Source of the DNA: Psychrobacillus lasiicapitis
Lineage (GTDB): Bacteria; Bacillota; Bacilli; Bacillales_A; Planococcaceae
DNA length: 64,000 nt
Reading direction: 5' to 3'
Assembly: GCF_006861795.1 (NCBI RefSeq)
Contig: NZ_VDGH01000011.1
Location: forward strand, 1-64,000
The translations under genes and the position numbers were made by a program. How positions within the stretch are numbered: position 1 is the first letter of the stretch; every line of letters begins with the position of its first letter. A model generated the notes under the pieces. That model did no database searches and had not been told where the DNA came from. It saw only the letters and a list, made by a program, of their open reading frames with translations. This document shows positions 27,814 through 35,604 of the stretch, piece after piece.

Positions 27814-29004
27814 CTAAGTTGTTTCCTGTAGACTTCGATTCTTTTGTGGATTAGCAAAAAAGATAATACTCGCTAGCGTTCCGAGGAGAACCGCAACTAA
27901 TATTAAAAAGCTAACTCCTTCAAAAACTTGGATAAACAGACCACCTAAAAATGGGCCAGAAAGACTTCCAATACTAAAAGAAATTCCACACATCAAATTA
28001 CCAGTTGGGAGCAGTGCCTTTGGCGTTAAATCCGCCATATAAGAAATGCCAAGTGAAAATGTGGATCCAACAAACATACCCGCTATGAAAAAGAGTGTAC
28101 CTATTATCAAAGAGGAGTTTTCGAAAAAGCTGGCTATTCCAAAAGTCAATGATCCTAGACCTATCATAATCATCAATACTTTTCGTCTCCCTATTTTGTC
28201 GCTTAATACACCAAGCGGTAATTGCGAGACAACCCCTCCTATTGAAAAGGCTGCCAATATGTACGATAAACTAGTTACTTCTATAGAATTACGTAGTGCA
28301 TAAACCGGGTAAATGGCATTAAGCGATGATTCTAAAAAACCATAGCTAAATGGCGGTATAAATGCCACCCAAGCAACTGCTAAGGCTGCACCAAAACGTT
28401 TCCACGTCCCTCCTTCATGAGCAGAAGCACCTTTAATAATCTCTGGTTTTTCATTTTTCACAAAGAAAATAAGTACCCATGCACCTAAACAAAGAATGCT
28501 AGAAATAATGAACGGCAGTCCTTCGAAAATTTCTACTAGTTGGACAAACAAAGGGCCAACAGCAAATCCCACTCCAAAAGAAAGACCATAAATAGCAATA
28601 TTTCGCCCTAAACGATGCTGAGGAGAAAAACTTGTAATCCAAGTTTGTGTAGAAAAATGAAGGGCATTATCGCCAATCCCTATAAATAATCGCAAGACAA
28701 ACCAAAAAGCGACACTTTTCCATAAAGGAAAAAGTAATAAGGAAACAATAACGATTAAACCACCAGCGATAATAATCGGCTTATAACCAAATTTACGAAG
28801 AGGCGGTTCAATAAATGGAGATATCAATAATGTACCAACATAAAGACCGGTTGCACTTAGCCCATTTATCATCGGACTTACTCCGTCCTGCTCAAATATA
28901 ACAGATATAAGTGGCAATAACATTCCTTGTGAAAATCCTGAAATAGATACAATTGCTACAAGTATCCAAAACCTTCTTCTTTCAATTGCTGTAAACTGTT
29001 GCAT
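27814..29004 (-). CDS. MFS transporter, multidrug-resistance type
   Basis: The 396-residue protein has 12 predicted membrane helices. The loop 2-3 region (residues 63-73) is basic, and GVLSDKIGRRKVL at the loop 8-9 position is the second MFS motif A. It belongs to the DHA1-type drug/metabolite exporters; substrate unknown. The ATG follows a modest TGAGGTAAT. Confidence 0.85.
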   Translation of the reverse strand: MQQFTAIERRRFWILVAIVSISGFSQGMLLPLISVIFEQDGVSPMINGLSATGLYVGTLLISPFIEPPLRKFGYKPIIIAGGLIVIVSLLLFPLWKSVAFWFVLRLFIGIGDNALHFSTQTWITSFSPQHRLGRNIAIYGLSFGVGFAVGPLFVQLVEIFEGLPFIISSILCLGAWVLIFFVKNEKPEIIKGASAHEGGTWKRFGAALAVAWVAFIPPFSYGFLESSLNAIYPVYALRNSIEVTSLSYILAAFSIGGVVSQLPLGVLSDKIGRRKVLMIMIGLGSLTFGIASFFENSSLIIGTLFFIAGMFVGSTFSLGISYMADLTPKALLPTGNLMCGISFSIGSLSGPFLGGLFIQVFEGVSFLILVAVLLGTLASIIFFANPQKNRSLQETT

Positions 29005-29141
29005 ACATTACCTCATTAATATATTTAAATTATTCTATTCAGTAGTGTATCAGACAACAGCCTTACTTCCTATAAAGAATTTATCAAAACTTCCTTTATT
29101 CTTTCCATTATTACATAAATTCAGTTTTACAAATCAACAAC

Positions 29142-29184
29142 AAAAGGCTCAGTCCATATCCGCATAAGATTGACTGAGCCTTTT
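29142..29184 (-). terminator. Terminator after the 37-residue gene
   Basis: AAAAGGCTCAGTC and GACTGAGCCTTTT form a perfect 13-bp stem with a 17-base loop. It overlaps the stop codon of the small gene, supporting that gene as a real transcription unit. Confidence 0.8.
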
Positions 29185-29296
29185 AAATATAACTAATATC
29201 CTCTTGAGTAATCATAACTGCATTTTCAGCGTATTTGCCGGTGAAATGTCTGAATCCCCTCCTTCTTATTGAATGAATGGTTTCTCGACTATTCAC
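29183..29296 (-). CDS. Unrecognised 37-residue basic protein
   Basis: A GTG start follows GAAGGGAGGG by four bases. The product opens MNSRETIHSIRRRGFRHF and closes VMITQEDISYI; the middle is basic. It has its own sigma-A promoter 26 bases upstream and a 13-bp stem terminator at the stop codon, a complete miniature transcription unit in what would otherwise be a 430-base gap. A second internal AAGGAGGGG occurs mid-gene with no usable start after it. I do not recognise the family. Confidence 0.6.
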   Translation of the reverse strand: MNSRETIHSIRRRGFRHFTGKYAENAVMITQEDISYI

Positions 29297-29328
29297 TACG
29301 CCCTCCCTTCTATGTATGGGTTGTAAAT

Positions 29329-29357
29329 ATTATAACACGAAGATTAAATAATGTAAA
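29329..29357 (-). promoter_or_regulatory. Promoter of the 37-residue gene
   Basis: The minus strand reads TTTACA (29357-29352), a 17-base spacer and a perfect TATAAT (29334-29329). The predicted leader is about 26 bases. Confidence 0.7.
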
Positions 29358-29467
29358 TATTCTAAATTAATAAATTACAAAATTAACACCTTCGTCCTAT
29401 CTTTTCTTTTCAATTTGTTTTATTCTTATCATATAAAGTGAAACTTCAACCAGAAAGGTGTTTTTCT

Positions 29468-29656
29468 GTGGGTAAACAAATTTCAAATCCGGAACAACAA
29501 GTATCTTATTTAAAAGATCGACTACAAATGTTTTTAGAAGTATTAGACACAATTGAGCCTGAATCAACTGAACTAGAAGATATCGACCGTCTAATTCAAA
29601 TGATGGATGATTTAGAGTTGAAAATGGAACAGTTTAAAAATACAAAATTTGAATAA
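29468..29656 (+). CDS. SE1561-family small protein
   Basis: The 63-residue acidic protein (GKQISNPEQQVSYLKDRL through DLEDIDRL-like and MMDDLELKMEQF) matches the SE1561 family of uncharacterised Bacillota proteins. The longest frame begins at 29438, but AAAGGTG lies seven bases before the GTG at 29468, which matches the family N-terminus. It is mostly helical. Function is unknown. Confidence 0.8.
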   Translation: MGKQISNPEQQVSYLKDRLQMFLEVLDTIEPESTELEDIDRLIQMMDDLELKMEQFKNTKFE

Positions 29657-29660
29657 GTTA

Positions 29661-29700
29661 AAAGAAGCTTGGAAAGTACCATTTCTAAGCTTCTTTTTTA
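29661..29700 (+). terminator. Terminator after SE1561 gene
   Basis: AAAGAAGCTTGGAAA pairs with TTTCTAAGCTTCTTT (one mismatch), followed by a T-run. Confidence 0.8.
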
Positions 29701-29716
29701 TGGAATGGAAAGAAAA

Positions 29717-29862
29717 TGCTCGCATTCGACGGATATATGATTGATTACTTGAACCTTTTGCTCGCTCTCCATTTCTTTGCTCGGTTACGCTCTTGGATTG
29801 CTCGCATTCGCCGGATATATGCTCGGTTACGTGATCCTTTTGCCCATTTACCATTCCTTGTA
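29717..29862. repeat. Imperfect 82-bp tandem repeat
   Basis: The block TGCTCGCATTCG.CGGATATATG...(A/G)TTAC...CCTTTTGC occurs at 29717 and again at 29799, exactly 82 bases apart. It fills the gap between the SE1561 terminator and fumA. The GC-richer composition differs from the flanks. An open frame of 65 codons crosses it but has no ribosome site. Confidence 0.75.
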
Positions 29863-29975
29863 CACACGTATGCTATTCATAATCGAATCCCAAGCGAACT
29901 GCCCTTTTTTTAATAGAAATATAATAGTATACTAAAAAGTGTTTGGAACTCATACATAAAAGGAGCGTTTACACC

Positions 29976-31505
29976 ATGCAATTGGAGCAATTGGAAAAAA
30001 GTATTTATGATTTAATTACTGAAACATCTACAAATTTACCAAAAGACGTACGACGCGCTATAAAAAAAGCAAAAGCAGCAGAAAATGCTGGTACAAGAGC
30101 TGCAATGAGTTTAGATACTATTACAAATAATATCCAAATGGCAGACGACAATGTTTCCCCTATTTGCCAAGATACTGGTTTACCTACTTTTAAGATTAAA
30201 ACACCGATTGGCGTAAACCAATTGGAAATAAAAACAGCGATTAAACGTGCGATTGTAAGCGCTACAAAGGATGCAAAGCTCCGTCCCAACTCCGTAGATT
30301 CCCTAACAGGAGCTAACAGTGGGGACAACCTTGGAGAAGGCGTCCCTGTTATTAAATTCGAACAATGGGAAAATGATTATATAGAAATGAAGCTCATCCT
30401 AAAAGGTGGTGGCTGTGAAAACAAAAATATTCAATATAGCTTACCAACTGAGTTAGAAGGTTTAGGCCGTGCTGGACGTGATTTAGATGGAATTCGTAAA
30501 TGTATTTTGCATTCTGTTTACCAAGCACAAGGCCAAGGCTGTTCTGCCGGTTTTATAGGCGTAGGTATTGGTGGAGACCGTTCTTCGGGATATGATCTTG
30601 CAAAAGAACAATTATTCCGTCATGTAGAAGATACAAATCCAAATCCAGACCTTGCTAGTTTAGAAGCGTATATTGTGGAAAAGGCAAATACACTAGGAAT
30701 CGGAACAATGGGATTCGGAGGTGAAGCCACTTTACTTGGCTGTAAAATTGGAGTTATGCACCGTATTCCGGCAAGTTTCTACGTATCTGTTGCGTATAAC
30801 TGTTGGGCATACCGTCGTATGGCGATTAATATCCATCCAACTACTGGCGAAATTATCGAATGGCACTACCAAGACGGAGAAAAAATTGAGTTCAAAGAAG
30901 AAACAACAGAAGAGGCACCTAAAAAAGTAGTGGAACTTCAAGCTCCTATTACCGAGGAACAAATTCGTTCTCTCCAAGTTGGTGACGTTGTGTCTATTAC
31001 TGGTCGTATGTATACTGGTCGCGATGCTATTCACCATCATTTAATGAGCCATGATGCACCTGTAGATCTAGACGGGCATATTATTTATCACTGCGGCCCT
31101 GTAATGCAAAAAGATGAAGAAGGTAAATGGCATGTTCGTGCAGCTGGTCCAACAACATCTATTCGAGAAGAGCCATACCAAGGTGATATTATGAAAAAAT
31201 TCGGTATTCGCGCAGTAGTCGGTAAAGGTGGTATGGGACCAAAAACACTTGCCGCTTTAGCGGAACATGGTGGGGTTTACTTGAACGCGATTGGTGGAGC
31301 GGCTCAGTATTATGCTGACTGTATTAAAGAAGTTGAAGGCGTTGATTTAATGGAGTTTGGTATTCCAGAAGCAATGTGGCATTTGCGTGTTGAAAACTTC
31401 ACTGCCGTTGTAACTATGGACTCTCATGGTAACAGCCTACATGCAGATGTAGATAAATCTTCTTTAGAAAAATTAGCGAACTATAAAGAGCCAGTTTATA
31501 ATTAA
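29976..31505 (+). CDS. fumA: Fumarate hydratase, class I (iron-sulfur)
   Basis: The 509-residue protein fuses the alpha and beta domains of the oxygen-sensitive class I fumarase. Cluster-binding cysteine contexts are visible in PICQDTGLPTF, KGGGCENKN and GQGCSAGFIG; the beta domain has KGGMGPKTLAAL. It interconverts fumarate and malate. AAAAGGAGCG precedes the ATG at 29976; an upstream TTG at 29943 is rejected. Being 4Fe-4S dependent it is peroxide sensitive, and it lies directly before the PerR-controlled pfeT, a suggestive but unproven pairing. Confidence 0.93.
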   Translation: MQLEQLEKSIYDLITETSTNLPKDVRRAIKKAKAAENAGTRAAMSLDTITNNIQMADDNVSPICQDTGLPTFKIKTPIGVNQLEIKTAIKRAIVSATKDAKLRPNSVDSLTGANSGDNLGEGVPVIKFEQWENDYIEMKLILKGGGCENKNIQYSLPTELEGLGRAGRDLDGIRKCILHSVYQAQGQGCSAGFIGVGIGGDRSSGYDLAKEQLFRHVEDTNPNPDLASLEAYIVEKANTLGIGTMGFGGEATLLGCKIGVMHRIPASFYVSVAYNCWAYRRMAINIHPTTGEIIEWHYQDGEKIEFKEETTEEAPKKVVELQAPITEEQIRSLQVGDVVSITGRMYTGRDAIHHHLMSHDAPVDLDGHIIYHCGPVMQKDEEGKWHVRAAGPTTSIREEPYQGDIMKKFGIRAVVGKGGMGPKTLAALAEHGGVYLNAIGGAAQYYADCIKEVEGVDLMEFGIPEAMWHLRVENFTAVVTMDSHGNSLHADVDKSSLEKLANYKEPVYN

Positions 31506-31514
31506 TCTAATCTA

Positions 31515-31543
31515 TTGACGTTTCACCCTCCTTACATTATAAT
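31515..31543 (+). promoter_or_regulatory. pfeT promoter
   Basis: TTGACG (31515-31520), exactly 17 bases, then a perfect TATAAT (31538-31543). It lies just after the fumA stop codon. Confidence 0.85.
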
Positions 31544-31551
31544 TATTATAA
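31537..31551. promoter_or_regulatory. PerR operator of pfeT
   Basis: TTATAATTATTATAA is a perfect match to the PerR box TTATAATNATTATAA and contains the -10 element of the promoter. Binding would occlude RNA polymerase. Confidence 0.9.
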
Positions 31552-31566
31552 ATTAGTAACGAATAT

Positions 31567-31599
31567 AAAATGGATTTCTACTCAGAAATCCATTTTTGC
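31567..31599 (+). terminator. Terminator between PerR promoter and pfeT start
   Basis: AAAATGGATTTCT and AGAAATCCATTTT form a 13-bp stem with a 4-base loop, then TTTTTGC. It lies after the promoter and 50 bases before the pfeT ATG. It probably ends fumA transcripts but would also lie in the pfeT leader. Confidence 0.8.
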
Positions 31600-31650
31600 T
31601 ATTTTATACACTCAAATAAGAGTGAAACTCATTATCAAGGAGGGTATTAA

Positions 31651-33549
31651 ATGTCCACTATTCATGAATTTATACAAAGAAAACCACTCACCCAAATAAT
31701 AATCTCCCATGTAGAATTAGTAGCTGCCCTGTTTTCTGGAATACTTATTTTAATCGCCTGGTTGGTGGGAAACGAAACATCTTCTATCATTCTTTATATA
31801 CTGGCATTTGTAATAGGCGGATTTGCGAAAGCAAAAGAAGGTATGGAAGCAACGATACGAGACAAAGAACTGAATGTCGAAATGCTCATGATTCTAGCTG
31901 CAATTGGTTCCTCTATTATTGGCTATTGGACAGAGGGAGCTATTTTAATATTCATCTTTGCAGTTAGTGGCGCGTTAGAAACTTATACAATGAATAAAAG
32001 CGATAAAGAAATTTCCTCCTTAATGGAGCTCCAACCAGAAGAAGCATGGAAGCTTAATAGTGACGGTACAACGACTCGCGTTTCTATTAATGAACTTACT
32101 TTAGGAGATCATTTAGTTGTAAAACCGGGAGAACGAATTCCAGCTGATGGAATCGTTATGCGTGGAGCAACATCCATTGATGAAGCAGCAATTAGTGGTG
32201 AATCGATCCCTGTATCCAAGCAAGTAAACGATGAATTATTCGCTGGTACAGTTAATATTAGTGGCGCAATTACAATGGAAATGACAAAAGCAAACGAAGA
32301 TTCCCTTTTCCAAAAAATAATTCAATTAGTTCAATCTGCTCAAGACGAAAAATCACCTGCTCAGCAATTTATCGAAAGATTTGAAGGCACTTACGTTAAA
32401 GTAGTACTCATTGTAGTAGGTTTCATGCTATTTCTTCCACATTTTTTACTTGATTGGGATTGGAACACTACTTTCTACCGAGCTATGGTTTTATTAGTAG
32501 TTGCATCGCCTTGTGCACTAGTTGCTTCTATCATGCCAGCAACACTTTCGGCTATTTCAAATGGAGCTAAAAATGGGATTTTGTTTAAAGGTGGCGTTCA
32601 CTTGGAAAACGTCAGTGAGATGAAAGCTATCGCACTCGATAAAACCGGTACTTTAACACAAGGTAAACCAATCGTAACTGATTTCTTTACTCGAGAAGAT
32701 TTAGATTTTAAAACGACACTGACTACTTTAGCGACAATTGAAGCGCAGTCCAATCATCCCTTAGCGCAAGCTATTACAGCCTACGCAAAAATAAATGGGA
32801 TTGACCAACTGCCCTCTCTTCCTATAGAAGATAAACCTGGATTTGGCTTACTAGCGAATATAAACGGTCAGATGATTACCGTCGGAAAACCTGACTTTGT
32901 CAACAAAGAAGATGCACTCGCATTCCATCAAGGCATAGCAGAAACATTAGCAGCAGAAGGAAAAACCGTGATCTTTATGCGCGACGAAAAAGGGATTGCA
33001 GCAGCGGTCGCATTAAAAGATACTGTACGAGAGGAAGCAAAAGAAGCGATAAAACTCCTCCACTCTTTAGGTATTAAAACAGTTATGCTTACAGGAGATA
33101 ACGAAACTACAGCAAAAGCAATCGCTAAAGAGGCCGGTATCGATCAATATTATGCGGAATGTCTTCCAGAAACAAAGGTAGAAAAGATGAAAACTTTATT
33201 GAAAGAATACAAATTCGTAGGAATGGTCGGAGACGGTATAAATGATGCACCTGCTCTTGCGACTGCGACGACAGGATTTGCAATGGGTGAAGGAACAGAT
33301 GTAGCACTTGAAACAGCGGATGTTGTACTAATGAAAAACGATTTATCAAAAATTGCTTATGCGGTGAAAATGTCACGTAAAATGCAACGAATCGTGAAAC
33401 AAAATATTATATTTTCTCTTTCCGTTATAGCTGTGCTCATCATTTCCAACTTCCTACAAGCAGTAGATTTACCACTAGGTGTTATTGGTCACGAAGGAAG
33501 TACAATCTTAGTAATTTTAAATGGTTTAAGAATGTTGAATAGAAACTAA
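31651..33549 (+). CDS. pfeT: P1B-4-type ATPase, PerR-controlled ferrous iron efflux pump PfeT (ZosA)
   Basis: The 632-residue ATPase has the P-type motifs DKTGTLT (phosphorylated aspartate, about 332), SNHPLAQAI and GDGINDAPAL. Two features mark the P1B-4 subgroup: the SPC motif in membrane helix 4 (VVASPCALVAS) and the C-terminal HEGSTILVILN. There is no N-terminal metal-binding CxxC domain, as expected for the group. B. subtilis PfeT (formerly ZosA, 637 residues) exports Fe(II) and is induced by peroxide through PerR; the perfect PerR box here supports the same role. CAAGGAGGG lies ahead of the ATG. Confidence 0.93.
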   Translation: MSTIHEFIQRKPLTQIIISHVELVAALFSGILILIAWLVGNETSSIILYILAFVIGGFAKAKEGMEATIRDKELNVEMLMILAAIGSSIIGYWTEGAILIFIFAVSGALETYTMNKSDKEISSLMELQPEEAWKLNSDGTTTRVSINELTLGDHLVVKPGERIPADGIVMRGATSIDEAAISGESIPVSKQVNDELFAGTVNISGAITMEMTKANEDSLFQKIIQLVQSAQDEKSPAQQFIERFEGTYVKVVLIVVGFMLFLPHFLLDWDWNTTFYRAMVLLVVASPCALVASIMPATLSAISNGAKNGILFKGGVHLENVSEMKAIALDKTGTLTQGKPIVTDFFTREDLDFKTTLTTLATIEAQSNHPLAQAITAYAKINGIDQLPSLPIEDKPGFGLLANINGQMITVGKPDFVNKEDALAFHQGIAETLAAEGKTVIFMRDEKGIAAAVALKDTVREEAKEAIKLLHSLGIKTVMLTGDNETTAKAIAKEAGIDQYYAECLPETKVEKMKTLLKEYKFVGMVGDGINDAPALATATTGFAMGEGTDVALETADVVLMKNDLSKIAYAVKMSRKMQRIVKQNIIFSLSVIAVLIISNFLQAVDLPLGVIGHEGSTILVILNGLRMLNRN

Positions 33550-33614
33550 AAGCACGGTAAAGTTCCTGTCTCTGGTAGAAGACGATAAAGGGAATTACCG
33601 CTTATAATAGGGAT

Positions 33615-33998
33615 ACTGCGCGGTAAGGCTTTAATAGGTGTCCACCGTGATTTTCACTCCAGCCGGACGCTTTCCGTGGGGTGAGCGATGAGCCATCCCC
33701 GCCGCTTAGGCGTACGTTGGGATGTCTTCATTAGCCCAAGTGGAACAAAGGCTAAGAACGCCACATCGTGTGGCAATGCCTTTGAAACCAACATCCTGTT
33801 GGCCTCGCCGTCTGGAGCGAAAATCAATGTTAAATTCTTTTTTATTTATGAACGACTTGCTAAAAACTAAAACATCAACAGTTTTTTTTACTAACTAAAT
33901 CCAATAAATGGATACGGGCAATCAAACAGCTGTCGAAAGCAACCAATTTTGATAGAATAAGTTTACTCGGATTGAGACACCGATAATTACCGCGCAGT
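33615..33998. repeat. Intergenic element bounded by 12-bp inverted repeats
   Basis: ACTGCGCGGTAA (33615-33626) and its exact complement TTACCGCGCAGT (33987-33998) enclose about 384 bases with no gene. Inside are a bcr-like repeat copy (33639-33829), two 6-bp stems with 3-base loops (33760-33774 and 33788-33802), and a 33-base sequence also found at 15043. It resembles a composite of dispersed repeats or a non-autonomous element. Confidence 0.5.
33639..33829. repeat. Dispersed intergenic repeat, copy 1 (long form)
   Basis: The ends GTCC.CC.TGATTT.C.CTCCAG.CGGACGCTTTCCGTGGGG and GAGCGAAAATC match the copy at 55055. The inner part differs and contains CGTACGTTGGG and the small stems. This GGACGCTTTCCGTGGGG family is widely scattered in Bacillaceae and Planococcaceae chromosomes. 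Confidence 0.7.
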
Positions 33999-34022
33999 TT
34001 CCTAAATATTACGAACACAATA

Positions 34023-34056
34023 AAAGCAGAGGGATTAGTCTTTTCCCTCTGCTTTT
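34023..34056 (-). terminator. Terminator after yihY-type gene
   Basis: AAAAGCAGAGGGA pairs with TCCCTCTGCTTTT around an 8-base loop and overlaps the last codons of the gene. Confidence 0.8.
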
Positions 34057-35003
34057 TCTATTGCTATTTTTCGTTCCTGTGTAACGGCATTTATTTGACC
34101 GCCAACTAATAGTACTATTCCGGATATATATAGCCATAACATAAGTACGATGATCCCACCTATACTGCCATATGTGGAAGAATAATTTCCGAAATTGCTA
34201 ACATAGTATGAGAAACCTAGTGATACGATAATCCATCCTAAAGTTGCAAATACAGCTCCCGGAAATACGCTACGCAAAAACAGCTTTTGGTTTGGGACAA
34301 TCCAATATAATCCTGTTAAAACAATTAGCATTATAAGTGGAGTAATTGTCCACCTTAAACTATTCCAAAGTTTTACAAAACCTTCTTCAAATCCAAAATA
34401 AGAAAATAATATAGTACCAATCTGTTGTCCAAACACTGGTAAAACTAACATTACGGCAAACAATACTATCATAATTAAAGTAAAGACAACCGATAAACCA
34501 CGTACGATAAAGAATGGTCTTGTTTCGTCTAAATTATAGGATCTATTTAATGACTTAACAATTGCATTCATCCCATTGGAAGCTGACCAAATGGTACCTA
34601 TTATCCCGATGGACAACAATCCACCATTTCGTGTCAGCAAAATGTCGGAAACAGTATCCTCAATTAGAATATATACATCCTGTGGAGCATAATTTTCTAT
34701 AAAACGAAATACTTGTGCTTCGTCTAAATTTAAATAAGGTAATAGGGTAACAATAAAAATAAGTAAGGGAAATAAGGATAATAAAAAGAAATAAGCAAGC
34801 TGAGCCGCAAGTCCTGTTATATCTGTTTTTTGGATATGTACGATTAAATGTTTGAAATATCCTTTCCATGTCGTTAAATCTTGGGGCTCTTCTATCTTTT
34901 TATCCTTTTTTTTCATGTTAAGAAACTTTAGTTTATTAAACCAATTATTAGAAGAGGAGGAATGCGCCTTCAAATTATGCTCTTGTTCTTTTTCGGGGTT
35001 CAT
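34035..35003 (-). CDS. YihY/BrkB-family inner membrane protein
   Basis: The 322-residue protein has a polar N-terminus (1-60) and six membrane helices typical of the YihY/UPF0761 family (for example TDITGLAAQLAYFFLLSLFPLL, shown here in part as LAAQLAYFFLLSLFP, and the closing YISGIVLLVGGQINA). Some members were wrongly called ribonuclease BN. AAAGGAGGGG lies five bases before the ATG at 35003; an earlier start lacks support. Function unknown. It follows the YtxH-type gene by 23 bases. Confidence 0.88.
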   Translation of the reverse strand: MNPEKEQEHNLKAHSSSSNNWFNKLKFLNMKKKDKKIEEPQDLTTWKGYFKHLIVHIQKTDITGLAAQLAYFFLLSLFPLLIFIVTLLPYLNLDEAQVFRFIENYAPQDVYILIEDTVSDILLTRNGGLLSIGIIGTIWSASNGMNAIVKSLNRSYNLDETRPFFIVRGLSVVFTLIMIVLFAVMLVLPVFGQQIGTILFSYFGFEEGFVKLWNSLRWTITPLIMLIVLTGLYWIVPNQKLFLRSVFPGAVFATLGWIIVSLGFSYYVSNFGNYSSTYGSIGGIIVLMLWLYISGIVLLVGGQINAVTQERKIAIEKAEGKD

Positions 35004-35026
35004 TCTATCCCCTCCTTTCATTATAA

Positions 35027-35401
35027 TTATTGCTTGACGATATATTCTTCTGATTCTGGGTCTACAATGGATTTGTATTCCTCTTTCGATTGGGCAAATG
35101 CTTCCTTCGTATCCGTTAATAATGTTTTGACATGAGGAGTCATTTCTTTTACTTCATTTACTTTTTGCGATATGTAAGTCGCATCAGAGTTTATTTGTTC
35201 ATAAAATGATTTCCATTTCGTTACTTGTTCCTCAAGAATCACTTTCAGTTCTTGCCTATTTGTACTGTAATATTTTATTTGACGTCCAATACTATTCGTT
35301 TTTTGGACAACTGCATTTCTTGTCTTATTATCTAACATTGTTAATGCACCACCAATAAGTGCTCCACATACTACGCCTTTTACAAATTTGCTCTCACTCA
35401 T
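35027..35401 (-). CDS. YtxH-domain protein
   Basis: This 124-residue protein begins with a short glycine-rich hydrophobic segment (VKGVVCGALIGGALTML, 8-24) typical of YtxH, followed by a long charged helical region. YtxH-like proteins are often general-stress genes in Bacillus. CGGAGG precedes the ATG. It probably forms a two-gene unit with the YihY-type gene. Confidence 0.78.
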   Translation of the reverse strand: MSESKFVKGVVCGALIGGALTMLDNKTRNAVVQKTNSIGRQIKYYSTNRQELKVILEEQVTKWKSFYEQINSDATYISQKVNEVKEMTPHVKTLLTDTKEAFAQSKEEYKSIVDPESEEYIVKQ

Positions 35402-35604
35402 CTCATAACCTCCGTTATATTATGTTTGTATAAATTAATTATACCCCCGACTGGGAGGAATAAAACAAAAGTATTTTTATTTCAATTTTAAAATTTATCT
35501 TGACTATGTCTCTAATTTATTGAATATTAGCAATAAGGGGAAATCTACTAGAAAGGATAGAAATGTTCACTTGATAGAAAAATAGAAAATGGGGGTTTTA
35601 TAAA

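Noticed and set aside
29716..29913. 65-codon frame over the 82-bp repeat
   Set aside because: No ribosome site, low-complexity translation, and explained by the repeat itself.
33594..33635. Hairpin TTACCGC/GCGGTAA as a pfeT terminator
   Set aside because: The stem is short with an 18-base loop and no T-run follows; it is better read as part of the inverted-repeat element.
33688..33870. 60-codon frame beginning in the dispersed repeat
   Set aside because: It lies in a non-coding repeat, has no ribosome site, and the other repeat copy does not keep the frame.
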